DNA of 64,000 bases from an uncultured Arachnia sp. GTDB lineage: Bacteria; Actinomycetota; Actinomycetes; Propionibacteriales; Propionibacteriaceae. The notes below the pieces were generated by a model. It did not search any database. It saw only the letters and a list, made by a program, of their open reading frames with translations, and was not told the origin of the DNA. Positions 8,275-16,480 of this stretch are shown here, piece by piece. The translations under genes were made by a program, and so were the position numbers. Position 1 is the first letter of the stretch. Every line of letters begins with the position of its first letter. The stretch is from assembly GCA_947493705.1 (NCBI GenBank), contig CANLSH010000017.1, positions 1-64,000 on the forward strand, in the 5' to 3' direction.

Positions 8275-9080
8275 GGCGGGCGAACCTTGTTTTCGGGGGC
8301 GCCCTGATCCTGATCATCGTGGGACTGGCCCTGGTTGGGCTCGTCTGGACGCCCTTTGATCCGACCGCGATCTCCGGTCCCCGCCTTGCCCCACCGGGCT
8401 GGCCCCATCTGCTTGGAACCGACGCTCAGGGCAGTGACACAGCATCGCGCATCATCAGTGGGGCCAAACTGGCTCTGCTCGTCGGTGTGCTGTCAGTGGC
8501 TGCCGCTGCGGCGATTGGGGTGCCCGTCGGCATCCTCGCCGGTATGTCCCAGCGGTGGCTGAGCGCGATCCTGGCTCGCGGCGCAGACATCCTCTACGGC
8601 TTTCCTGCGCTCCTGCTCGCGATCCTCTTCGCCGCCGCAGTCGGAGGCTCGACGTGGACGGCTGTGGGTGCCATCGGGATCGCCACCATTCCCGTGTTCG
8701 TTCGCATCGCGCGGGCCGCGACGCTACAGGTCATGAGCCAGACCTACGTGGAAGCAGCGCAGCTCTCGGCCACGCCACCACTCCAGGTGGCGGTGCGGCA
8801 TGTGCTGCCCAATATCGCCCCGGTTCTGGGGGTACAAGCTTCCGTCAGCTTTGGGTTGGCCATCCTGGCCGAAGCTGGCCTGTCCTACCTGGGACTGGGC
8901 TCGGGCAGCGACTTTCCCACATGGGGACGCATGTTGCAGGAGGCGCAGAAGGAACTCTTCAACGCGCCGTTGTTGGCATTCTGGCCCGGGCTTGCCATTG
9001 CCATGGCCACCATGGGGTTCAACCTGCTGGGCGACGGACTACGCGATCTGCTGGATCCCAAGCTGCGGGAGCTCACATGA
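8271..9080 (+). CDS. ABC transporter permease, DppC/OppC type
   Basis: Second permease of the importer, 269 residues. It has the DppC-type N-terminal helix, the conserved HLLGTDAQGSD motif after the first periplasmic loop, and the EAA loop (TYVEAAQLS...PLQVAVRHVLPN). About six membrane helices are visible. The start ATG overlaps the preceding stop (ATGA), and its own stop overlaps the ATG of the next ATPase gene in the same way. Slightly short for the family (usually 280-300). Confidence 0.93.
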   Translation: MRRANLVFGGALILIIVGLALVGLVWTPFDPTAISGPRLAPPGWPHLLGTDAQGSDTASRIISGAKLALLVGVLSVAAAAAIGVPVGILAGMSQRWLSAILARGADILYGFPALLLAILFAAAVGGSTWTAVGAIGIATIPVFVRIARAATLQVMSQTYVEAAQLSATPPLQVAVRHVLPNIAPVLGVQASVSFGLAILAEAGLSYLGLGSGSDFPTWGRMLQEAQKELFNAPLLAFWPGLAIAMATMGFNLLGDGLRDLLDPKLRELT

Positions 9081-9904
9081 ACCGTCTGGAGGTCTCTGAA
9101 CTGACGGTGAGCTTCGGCCGGCGTCGTATCGTCGCGGTGAAGGACCTGTCGTTCACGCTGGGGGAGACCGAGCGTCTGGGAATCATCGGTCAGTCCGGAT
9201 CCGGCAAGTCGGTGACAGCGCTGGCCATGATCGGACTGCTGCCTGAGAACGCCCATGTCACCGGATCAGTGAAGTTGAACGGCCAGGAGTTGGTGGGTAG
9301 GCCGGAGGGTGATCTCCGACGGCTGCGCGGCAATGAGGTCTCCATGATCTTCCAGGAGCCAATGACTGCTCTGGATCCGACGATGCGCGTGGGCCGACAA
9401 ATCGGCGAGGTCATCTCCCTGCATCGCCGCGAAGAGCGAGGAGTCATTGCTGAGACGGTCCAGCTCTGGCTCGGGCGCGTCGGTATGACGGATCCGGCAC
9501 GCGTTGCCCAGTCCTATCCGGATGAGCTCTCCGGAGGACAGCGGCAGCGCGCACTGGTGGCCATGGCCCTGGCGAACCAGCCCGGTCTCGTCATCTGCGA
9601 CGAGCCCACCACAGCTCTGGACGTCATCGTGCAGCGCCAGATTCTCGACCTTCTTGACGAACAGTTGGAGGGCAGGGCGACCTTGTTCGTCAGCCATGAT
9701 CTGGCGGTGGTCCGGCAAGTGGTGGACAAGGTGCTGGTCATGCTGGAAGGACGCGTCGTGGAATCCGGAAGCATCGAGGACATCATCGACGCACCTCAGC
9801 ACCCCTACACGCGAGCCCTGGTCGCCGCTGCACGGATCGGCGATTATGGCCCCGGTACGCGGCTGCCGACACTTGCCGATTTTGAAGGAGGCCGCAACGC
9901 ATGA
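9077..9904 (+). CDS. ABC transporter ATPase, DppD/OppD type (short form)
   Basis: Nucleotide-binding subunit of 275 residues. Walker A is GQSGSGKS, the signature LSGGQRQRA, Walker B VICDEPTTALD, and the H-loop SHDLAVV. The C-terminus has QHPYTRAL of the oligopeptide-transporter domain but ends about 40 residues later without the cysteine cluster found in longer DppD/OppD proteins (about 330 residues). ATG 9077 overlaps the upstream stop (ATGA). It pairs with the ATPase encoded next. Confidence 0.93.
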   Translation: MNRLEVSELTVSFGRRRIVAVKDLSFTLGETERLGIIGQSGSGKSVTALAMIGLLPENAHVTGSVKLNGQELVGRPEGDLRRLRGNEVSMIFQEPMTALDPTMRVGRQIGEVISLHRREERGVIAETVQLWLGRVGMTDPARVAQSYPDELSGGQRQRALVAMALANQPGLVICDEPTTALDVIVQRQILDLLDEQLEGRATLFVSHDLAVVRQVVDKVLVMLEGRVVESGSIEDIIDAPQHPYTRALVAAARIGDYGPGTRLPTLADFEGGRNA

Positions 9905-10680
9905 CCACACCTCTGCTCGCCGCGGAAGCGGCTGAGGTGACGTATCGTCGCTCCGGGCGGCCGTTCACTGCGTTGCAGGACGTGACATTTCGGATCGGGC
10001 CAGGACAACGGGTGGGTGTCGTCGGCGGTTCCGGCTCCGGCAAGACCACACTGGCGCGCCTGCTGCTCGGCCTCGTGCAGCCCAGCCGGGGCACCACCTC
10101 CTTCCGTGGTCAGCGGACCAATGGGGTCCCGGAGCGGGCCCTGGCAGAGCTGCGGGGTGGCGCCTCCATGGTCTTCCAGGACCCCAATTCATCGCTGAAT
10201 CCGCGAATGCGGGTGCGCGACATCATCGAGGAGCCCCTGCGGTCCCCGCTGCTGCGCAGACGTGGCACATTGCCGATGCGGGGCTCTGGTGCAGTTGAGG
10301 AGTCGTTGAAGGCCGTCGGACTGGACAGTGCGATGGCGTCGCGATTTCCTCACCAACTCTCCGGAGGCCAGCGGCAACGGGTGGCCATTGCGCGGGCGCT
10401 GGTGAGCGGACCGGAGGTGCTGGTGGCCGATGAGCCGGTGTCCGCCCTTGACGTCGCGGTGCGCGCTCAGATACTGAACCTGCTCTCTGACGCGGTCGAG
10501 GAGCGAGGGCTGGCACTGGTGTTCATCTCCCATGACCTGGCGGTGGTGCGCCATCTGGCTGAGCGCGTCGTGGTGATGCAACGGGGAACCATCGTGGAGG
10601 ACGGCCAGGTTGATGAGGTCTTCGCACATCCGCAACACCCCTACACCGTCGAACTGTTGGCGGCCTCGCTCAGTTTGTAG
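9901..10680 (+). CDS. ABC transporter ATPase, DppF/OppF type
   Basis: Second nucleotide-binding subunit, 259 residues. Walker A is GGSGSGKTT, signature LSGGQRQRV, Walker B VLVADEPVSALD, H-loop SHDLAVV, and the end has HPQHPYTVELL. It overlaps the upstream ATPase by four bases (ATGA) and ends the operon; serA begins about 30 bp later. Like its partner it lacks the extended C-terminal domain of longer homologues. Confidence 0.93.
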   Translation: MTTPLLAAEAAEVTYRRSGRPFTALQDVTFRIGPGQRVGVVGGSGSGKTTLARLLLGLVQPSRGTTSFRGQRTNGVPERALAELRGGASMVFQDPNSSLNPRMRVRDIIEEPLRSPLLRRRGTLPMRGSGAVEESLKAVGLDSAMASRFPHQLSGGQRQRVAIARALVSGPEVLVADEPVSALDVAVRAQILNLLSDAVEERGLALVFISHDLAVVRHLAERVVVMQRGTIVEDGQVDEVFAHPQHPYTVELLAASLSL

Positions 10681-10699
10681 GGCGCCGGGTGCCGATCGG

Positions 10700-10705
10700 T
10701 AAGCT
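10700..10705 (+). promoter_or_regulatory. Possible -10 element of a leaderless serA transcript
   Basis: TAAGCT ends seven bases before GTG 10713, the spacing expected for a -10 box if transcription starts at the codon itself. TTGTAG lies 19 bases further upstream, a long spacer. There is no good ribosome-binding site before this GTG. Leaderless mRNAs are common in Actinobacteria. Inference only. Confidence 0.35.
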
Positions 10706-10712
10706 GGGCAGC

Positions 10713-11903
10713 GTGAAGGCCCTTCTGCTCGAAAACATCCATTCTGAAGCCACCCGAATCCTGTCGAATCGGGGCTATGACGTTGAGAACAGGGCCGGTG
10801 CCCTGACCGACGGTGACCTCATCGCCGCACTCGAGGGTGTGAGTTACCTCGGCATCCGCTCCCGCACCCAGATCACCCGGGACGTCCTGGATGCTGCGCC
10901 GGAGCTGAAGGCAATCGGTGCTTTTTGCATCGGCACCAATCAGATCGATCTTGAGGCTGCCACGGATGCCGGCGTCGCCGTGTTCAACGCCCCGTACTCC
11001 AACACCCGCTCTGTCGTGGAACTGGCCATCGCCGAGATCATCTCCATGGCCCGCCACCTGACGGATCGGAACAAGGACGTCCACGAGGGCCGGTGGGACA
11101 AGTCGGCGACCGGATCGCATGAAATCCGTGGCCGTAGCCTCGGTATCCTGGGCTACGGCAACATTGGATCCCAGCTTTCCGTCGTGGCCGAGTCGCTCGG
11201 TATGAGCGTGTACTACTACGACATCGTGGACCGTCTCCCGCTCGGCAATGCCAAGGGCGTCTCCTCGATGGAGGAACTCTTCGAGCTCTCCGAGACCATC
11301 TCGCTGCACGTCGACGGTCGCGCTGGCAATGCAAACCTGATTGGTGCGGCGGAGTTCGCGGCCATGCGTCCCCGCACGCTGTTTCTGAACCTGTGCCGGG
11401 GCAACGTTGTGGATCATGACGCCCTCCATGACAATCTCGTCAGCGGCCATCTCGCTGGGGCTGCCATCGATGTCTACCCCCAGGAGCCGAAGACCAAGGG
11501 TGAACCGCTGATCTCCAAGCTGCAAGGCCTCAGCAACGTGATCCTCACGCCCCACATCGGTGGGTCCACGGAAGAGGCCCAGGTGGACATTGGCCGCTAC
11601 GTTGCCGGCAAGCTTGCCGATTACGAGACCCACGGCGCGACGTCCATGTGCGTGAATCTCCCCGAGGTCCCCGCACCTTCACCAGTGGATCACCGTATCG
11701 TTCACCTGCACCACAATGTTCCGGGTGTGATGGCACGCCTGAACAATGTGCTCGCCACGCACGACATGAACATCCGGTCGCAGACGTTGTCCACCCGCGG
11801 CCAGCTCGGCTATGCGGTCACCGATGTGAGCGGTGTGGCGCCTGCAGACCTGCTGGATGAGCTTGAGGCGCTTGAGGAGACCGTCCGCGTTCGGATGCTG
11901 TAG
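10713..11903 (+). CDS. serA: D-3-phosphoglycerate dehydrogenase, E. coli SerA type
   Basis: NAD-dependent enzyme for the first step of serine synthesis, 3-phosphoglycerate to 3-phosphohydroxypyruvate; 396 residues. IGAFCIGTNQIDL, the Rossmann loop GYGNIGSQLS, catalytic Arg in CRGNVVD, Glu in PQEP and His in TPHIGGST are all present, followed by a C-terminal ACT domain (about 320-396) expected to bind serine. The architecture is that of the roughly 410-residue E. coli enzyme, not the 529-residue form with an intervening domain known from M. tuberculosis. Start is GTG 10713, or GTG 10689, which would add eight residues. Confidence 0.9.
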   Translation: MKALLLENIHSEATRILSNRGYDVENRAGALTDGDLIAALEGVSYLGIRSRTQITRDVLDAAPELKAIGAFCIGTNQIDLEAATDAGVAVFNAPYSNTRSVVELAIAEIISMARHLTDRNKDVHEGRWDKSATGSHEIRGRSLGILGYGNIGSQLSVVAESLGMSVYYYDIVDRLPLGNAKGVSSMEELFELSETISLHVDGRAGNANLIGAAEFAAMRPRTLFLNLCRGNVVDHDALHDNLVSGHLAGAAIDVYPQEPKTKGEPLISKLQGLSNVILTPHIGGSTEEAQVDIGRYVAGKLADYETHGATSMCVNLPEVPAPSPVDHRIVHLHHNVPGVMARLNNVLATHDMNIRSQTLSTRGQLGYAVTDVSGVAPADLLDELEALEETVRVRML

Positions 11904-11918
11904 CGAAGGCCCGGGCGA

Positions 11919-12713
11919 TCACGCGCTGCCCAGTATCTCCATGACGGTGTCGTGCAGTGCTCCGTTGGTGGCCAGAGCGCCCGGTCCGTGCACTCCGGGT
12001 GCGCCTTCCACGCTGGTGAAGCGGCCTCCCGCTTCGCGGACGATGATGTCCAGGGCCGCCATGTCGTAGAGCTCAAGTTCTGGTTCGCAGGCGATATCAA
12101 CGGCACCCTCGGCCAGCAGCATGTAGCTCCAGAAGTCGCCATAGGCGCGGGTCCGCCAGCACTGGCGCATGAGATCAACGAAACCCTGACCACGCGCCGC
12201 GGAGACCCAGCTGGCGATGTCTGAATAGGACAACGATGCGTTTTCGAGTTCCTCAACGCGGCTGACTCTGATCTCGGAGGAGTTCATCAGCGTCCTGCCG
12301 GTATGGGCTCCACCGCCCAGGCTCGCCCACCAACGGCGGTTGAGCGCCGGTGCGGACACGACCGACGCGACCACCTCGCCCTCGACTTGGAGGGCAATGA
12401 GCGTGGCCCAGACCGGGACGCCCCGCAGATAGTTGGCGGTACCGTCGATGGGATCGATGACCCAGCGCCGAGGACTCTCTCCTGTGTCCGCCATTTCCTC
12501 ACCGTGCACTGCGTCGCGAGGGCGTGCCTTTGCGAGCGTGCGACGGATGGACTCCTCGACGGCGGTGTCAGCCTCGGTCACGGGGCTGTTGTCCGGCTTG
12601 CTCTCGAAGCGGAGGTCGAGAGCCTTGAAGCGGTTCATCGACAGGGAGTCCGCATCATCGACGAGCATGTGCATGAGGCGGACATCATCGGTCAGGTTCT
12701 TCGACTGTGCCAT
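11919..12713 (-). CDS. hisN: Histidinol-phosphatase / inositol-monophosphatase family phosphatase
   Basis: Mg-dependent phosphatase of 264 residues. Metal-binding motifs are GEEM (first Glu), the DPIDGTANYLRG block and, near the C-terminus, ELYDMAALDIIVREAGG. The combination resembles the HisN-type histidinol-phosphatases of Actinobacteria more than general SuhB-type enzymes, but substrate discrimination by eye is limited. Start ATG 12713 is chosen over TTG 12722. It is the last gene of the minus-strand doxX-aroA-rsgA-hisN cluster, 30 bp after rsgA, and converges with serA (15 bp between stops). Confidence 0.78.
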   Translation of the reverse strand: MAQSKNLTDDVRLMHMLVDDADSLSMNRFKALDLRFESKPDNSPVTEADTAVEESIRRTLAKARPRDAVHGEEMADTGESPRRWVIDPIDGTANYLRGVPVWATLIALQVEGEVVASVVSAPALNRRWWASLGGGAHTGRTLMNSSEIRVSRVEELENASLSYSDIASWVSAARGQGFVDLMRQCWRTRAYGDFWSYMLLAEGAVDIACEPELELYDMAALDIIVREAGGRFTSVEGAPGVHGPGALATNGALHDTVMEILGSA

Positions 12714-12743
12714 GGAGGACAACCTATCTAAAGTGATTCGTAC

Positions 12744-13727
12744 TCAGGTGAAGGCGCGCTCCATACGCCGGAACGAGGCCAATCGGGAGGGATCAAGGCG
12801 GCCATCGGCCACGGCGTCATCCAGGGCGCAACCCACGGCGCCCGTCTCGTGGTGACATCCACGCGGGCACTGAGCAGCAAACTCCGTGAGATCACCGAAG
12901 GCGGCCACGATGGAGGATGTTTGTACGTGACTGATGCCGAATGATCGGACCCCGGGTGTGTCCACGATCCAACCTCCCTGGGGCAGCGGGATGGCCAGGG
13001 CTGAGGTGGAGGTGTGTCGACCCTTGCCCGTGAGATCGCTGACCTCCGCGACGGCACGGTTGATGCCGGGCACCAGAGCATTCACCAGCGTGGACTTGCC
13101 CACGCCGGAGTGCCCCACCAGCACCGTCGTGTGACGGGTAAGGATGTCGTGGACCGGGGTCAGGTCTGAGCCGGGACGGGTCGTGATGATGGGGACGTCC
13201 AGCGGGCTGTAAGCAGCCATCAACGCGTCGGGGCTGGCCAGATCGGCTTTGGTGAGGCACAGGATGGGCGAGACCTTGGCGTCGAAGGCCGCAACCAGGA
13301 TGCGGTCGATCATCCCCATGCGTGGCTCAGGGTCCGCCAGCGCCGTGACAATCATCAGCTGGTCGGCATTGGCCACGATGGGTCGCTCGAAGGTGTCGGA
13401 GTCATCTGCGCTGCGACGCAGAATGGTCCTGCGTTCAGCCACCTCGACGATGCGTGCCAGCGTGCCTTCCTGACCGGAGGTGTCGCCATCCAGTGTCACG
13501 ACGTCGCCCACGATGACGCCCTTGCGGCCGATCACGCGGGCCTTGGTGGCGGTCACGACGACGTCGTTGGCCAGCAGGCAGCGGTACCTCCCGCGGTCAA
13601 CAGTGACCACCCGCGCGGTTGGCGCACCGTCGTATGTGGGCCGCTCCTTGGTCCGGGGCCGGCTGCGTTTGCGTGGCCGGTCGAACCCGCCCTGGTCGTC
13701 AGCGCCCAGAGCGCCGCGACGCGCCAT
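12744..13727 (-). CDS. rsgA: Ribosome small-subunit biogenesis GTPase RsgA
   Basis: Circularly permuted GTPase acting late in 30S maturation; 327 residues. An N-terminal OB-fold (about 35-100) precedes the G domain, whose motifs run in permuted order: TKAD (G4), then GHSGVGKST (G1) and DTPGVRSF (G3). The C-terminal zinc-binding knuckle is CPRGCHHETGAVGC. The basic N-terminus (RKRSRPRTKERP) may contact rRNA. Its ATG overlaps the aroA stop as TGATG, implying coupled translation; aroA-rsgA adjacency is also found in M. tuberculosis. Confidence 0.95.
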   Translation of the reverse strand: MARRGALGADDQGGFDRPRKRSRPRTKERPTYDGAPTARVVTVDRGRYRCLLANDVVVTATKARVIGRKGVIVGDVVTLDGDTSGQEGTLARIVEVAERRTILRRSADDSDTFERPIVANADQLMIVTALADPEPRMGMIDRILVAAFDAKVSPILCLTKADLASPDALMAAYSPLDVPIITTRPGSDLTPVHDILTRHTTVLVGHSGVGKSTLVNALVPGINRAVAEVSDLTGKGRHTSTSALAIPLPQGGWIVDTPGVRSFGISHVQTSSIVAAFGDLTEFAAQCPRGCHHETGAVGCALDDAVADGRLDPSRLASFRRMERAFT

Positions 13728-15001
13728 CAGGCCCCCACCGCGGCACGCCAGTCCGCCTCGAAGTTCGGCATGGTCTTGGCGACGCAGGCCAGGTCCGTCA
13801 CGGTGAGACCGGGGACACGGAGCGCAAGCACAGCAGCTGCATGCACCATGCGGTGATCCGCATACGTCTCGAAGGCGGTGGCGGTGAGCTTCTCCGGAGC
13901 CGCCACGCCATCGATGATCACACCGTCGTCGGTCTCGCTGGCCGAGATGCCGAGCCGCGTGAACTCTGTCACCAGAGCGGCGAGCCGATCCGTCTCGTGG
14001 CCGCGGATGTGTGCAACACCCCGAATGCGGGTGGTGCCCTCCGCCAATGCGCCCAGTGCCGCGACGACAGGAGTGAGTTCTGATGCCTCGTGCAGGTCCA
14101 CGTCAATACCCTGCAGCCGTGCTGGTCCATGCAGCGTGACGTGCTGTGGGGCCACGTCGGTGGTGGCACCCATGCGTCGTGCGACGTCGAGGAATACACC
14201 GCCGGGTTGCAGGCTCTCAGCGGGCCAGGCCTCAATGGTGACCTGCCCCTGCGTGGCAGCGGCGGCCGCAAGAAACACCGACGCATTGGTCAGGTCCGGC
14301 TCGATGCTCATGTTGCGTGCCGCGATGGGACCGGGGTGGACGTGCCAGACGTTGTCACCGATTTCGTCCACCCGTACCCCGTGGGAGCGCAACATCGCAA
14401 CGGTCATGCCGATGTGGGGGCGGGAGGGCACGCTTGCACCGATCTGTGTGATCCGCAGCCCCTTCGGAAGGCGAGCCGCCACCAGCAGCAACCCCGAGAT
14501 GTACTGGCTCGTGGCAGATGAGTCCACTTCCACTGTCCCCGCGGGACTCCGAGGCGGGCTCACAGTGAAGGGCAGCGAATCCGAATCCACTGTGGCGCCC
14601 AGCTGACGCAGGGCCGCGAGCAGACCAGCCATCGGGCGGTGGGTGGCGTGTTCATCACCGAAGAAGAGGGTGTCTCCGTCCGCGAGCAGCGCCAGGGGTG
14701 GCACGAACCTCATGACCGTCCCAGCCAGGCCGCAGTCGATTCCCTCCGGCACTGGGCTGAACTTCGCCGGTGGCGTGATCTGCCATCCGTCCCCGGCACT
14801 GCCGTCAACTGTGACACCCATACGGGTGAGCGCCGCCAGCATGAGGTCGCTGTCGCGACTGATCAGCGCGCCGTCGAGGTGGGTGGGGCTCTGCGCCAGG
14901 GCTGCCAGCACGAGCGCTCGATTTGTTTCGGACTTGGAACCGGGGACCCTCACCTCAGCGGTGATTGGTCCCCGGGCGGTTGGGAGAGGGTGCAGCATCA
15001 A
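13727..15001 (-). CDS. aroA: 3-phosphoshikimate 1-carboxyvinyltransferase (EPSP synthase)
   Basis: Sixth step of the shikimate pathway, joining phosphoenolpyruvate to shikimate 3-phosphate; 424 residues, normal length. Seen are GSKSETNRALVLAAL near the N-terminus, CGLAGTVMRF (the phosphoenolpyruvate-binding loop in the actinobacterial form), HRPM, and the C-terminal ETYADHRMVHAAAVLAL with catalytic Asp/His. The LAGT loop, with Ala where many glyphosate-sensitive enzymes have a NAGT context, is noted only as a sequence difference. Its ATG overlaps the doxX stop (ATGA). Confidence 0.96.
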   Translation of the reverse strand: MMLHPLPTARGPITAEVRVPGSKSETNRALVLAALAQSPTHLDGALISRDSDLMLAALTRMGVTVDGSAGDGWQITPPAKFSPVPEGIDCGLAGTVMRFVPPLALLADGDTLFFGDEHATHRPMAGLLAALRQLGATVDSDSLPFTVSPPRSPAGTVEVDSSATSQYISGLLLVAARLPKGLRITQIGASVPSRPHIGMTVAMLRSHGVRVDEIGDNVWHVHPGPIAARNMSIEPDLTNASVFLAAAAATQGQVTIEAWPAESLQPGGVFLDVARRMGATTDVAPQHVTLHGPARLQGIDVDLHEASELTPVVAALGALAEGTTRIRGVAHIRGHETDRLAALVTEFTRLGISASETDDGVIIDGVAAPEKLTATAFETYADHRMVHAAAVLALRVPGLTVTDLACVAKTMPNFEADWRAAVGA

Positions 15002-15612
15002 GAAGTCACGGACTCCAGCTTCTTGCTCAGCTTCTTGGCCTTCTTGGCTGCTTTTTTGCTCAGCTCGTCGGACTTCTTGTCAGCCTTCTTGATGGCCTTC
15101 TTCGCGCTCTTGGAGAAGTCATCCCCCACGGCTGAGATCTTCTTCTCAGCGGCTTTGGCAGTGTGCTCGGCACGCCATCCGAGACTGGGCTGCCCCTGGG
15201 TGTCACGCGCAGCGAGCATGGAGGCGCCAAGCAAAGCCAGGCTCGTGAGGACAACCGGGCGTGCTGCAGCCTTCTCGTCGCGTGAAGCGTCCTTGGCGGG
15301 GAGCGCGATTGCCAGATTGAGAATGCTGGACTTGGCCAACAGGAGGGCGCCCAGGCGACGTCCCAGACCGGTGGCGAACATCACGCCGCCGGCAACCTGC
15401 GCTGCACCGCTCACGCGAACCCAGGTTTCCGTGGACTCTGGAATTGAGGAGGAATAGGGGGCCGGCACGACGCGTTGGAGCGCTGGCACAACCTTCTCAG
15501 TGAAGGCTTCGGCCTCGGCGGTAAATTCGGATGGCTTGCTCACCTTTTTGACGCCGTCGACGACGAAGGCGCTGGCGAACAAGCTGCGGGCAACAAATCG
15601 CAACAGACTCAT
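14998..15612 (-). CDS. DoxX-family membrane protein with lysine-rich tail
   Basis: A 204-residue protein. The first 140 residues have about four hydrophobic segments and the DoxX pattern (RSLFASAFVVDGVKK, GAAQVAGGVMFATGLGRRLGALLL). The last 50 residues are an Ala/Lys/Ser-rich helix (many KKA repeats), which could bind nucleic acid or acidic lipids. Function of this DoxX branch is unknown. It is the promoter-proximal gene of the doxX-aroA-rsgA-hisN cluster, overlapping aroA by four bases, and diverges from the SRAP gene (58 bp between starts). Confidence 0.8.
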   Translation of the reverse strand: MSLLRFVARSLFASAFVVDGVKKVSKPSEFTAEAEAFTEKVVPALQRVVPAPYSSSIPESTETWVRVSGAAQVAGGVMFATGLGRRLGALLLAKSSILNLAIALPAKDASRDEKAAARPVVLTSLALLGASMLAARDTQGQPSLGWRAEHTAKAAEKKISAVGDDFSKSAKKAIKKADKKSDELSKKAAKKAKKLSKKLESVTS

Positions 15613-15670
15613 GGGCCAAACATACCCACTCAGACGTCCACTTGCAGAGCAACCGCTCTAGATTGGGCAC

Positions 15671-16360
15671 ATGTGTGGCCGATACGCAGCAAGCGCCGAT
15701 CCTGATGAACTCGTTCTGAAGCACCGACTCGACGAGGTGACCGATGAAGGAGCGGCGGCCTGTGCACCCCGCTACAACATCGCGCCCACAGACACAGTGC
15801 CGGCGATCGTGGAGCGTGCAACGCAGACAGGTCCCGTGAGGAAACTGGTGGCGCTCCGCTGGGGGCTCGTGCCCAGTTGGTCGCGGGACATGTCCTGCGC
15901 GGCTCGCATGATCAACGCCCGCGTGGAGACCGTCACACAGAAGCCGTCCTTCCGCAGGGCCATGTCCCAACGTCGATGCCTGCTGCCGGCACTGGGCTAC
16001 TACGAGTGGCGGAAGGAGACCGACGACGGAAAGCCGGTGAAGCAGCCGTATTTCATGCAGCCGGCGCAGGGCACGCTGATGCACATGGCGGGCCTGTACG
16101 AGTTCTGGAGATCTCCGGATGGCTGGCTGATGTCCACCACCATCATCACCACCAGCGCCACCGATGACCTGGGATGGATTCATGATCGGATGCCCATGAC
16201 CGTGGCAGACACCGACGCCTGGTTGGATCCCTGTCTGACGGACGGGGACGCGGCCCGCGATCTTCTGGACCCCCTCGCGTTCCTTCGCCCCACCAAGGTC
16301 TCCCGCGCCGTCAACAACGTCGCCAGCGATGGTGCCTCGCTGCTGCAACCCATCGATTGA
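15671..16360 (+). CDS. SRAP-domain abasic-site protection protein (YedK/HMCES type)
   Basis: SRAP proteins crosslink covalently to abasic sites in single-stranded DNA through the amino group of Cys2. All key residues are here in 229 residues: Cys2 exposed after Met removal (MCGRY), Asn in PRYNIAPT, Arg in MINARVET, Glu112 in YYEW, and His171 in HDRMPM. No other domain is present. It stands 10 bp before the SigR promoter, in the same relative place as M. tuberculosis Rv3226c beside aroA/sigH. Confidence 0.93.
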   Translation: MCGRYAASADPDELVLKHRLDEVTDEGAAACAPRYNIAPTDTVPAIVERATQTGPVRKLVALRWGLVPSWSRDMSCAARMINARVETVTQKPSFRRAMSQRRCLLPALGYYEWRKETDDGKPVKQPYFMQPAQGTLMHMAGLYEFWRSPDGWLMSTTIITTSATDDLGWIHDRMPMTVADTDAWLDPCLTDGDAARDLLDPLAFLRPTKVSRAVNNVASDGASLLQPID

Positions 16361-16369
16361 CCCAGATGA

Positions 16370-16399
16370 GGGAATAGACCAACGGTGTTGAGTGTTGAA
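16370..16399 (+). promoter_or_regulatory. SigR/SigH-type promoter upstream of sigR
   Basis: GGGAAT (16370-16375), an 18-base spacer and GTTGAA (16394-16399) match the consensus known for thiol-stress sigma factors SigR/SigH (GGAAT, 18-19 bases, GTT). The sigma factor gene it precedes is of exactly that family, so it is probably an autoregulatory promoter. The predicted transcription start (about 16405) rules out the start codon at 16385. Confidence 0.75.
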
Positions 16400-16480
16400 C
16401 CGTGCATGGCACTCACCCTGAGCACCGGCGTCACGGACACAAGCATGCGTGCACGGTTCCCGGCGCTATCCTCGTTCCTG

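Noticed and set aside
8555..9076. In-frame upstream extension of the first importer ATPase
   Set aside because: The extra 174 residues are an out-of-frame reading of the DppC-type permease; ATG 9077 starts the ABC domain normally.
13878..14606. A 242-codon plus-strand frame antisense to aroA
   Set aside because: Ser/Arg/Ala-rich shadow of a well-identified EPSP synthase gene.
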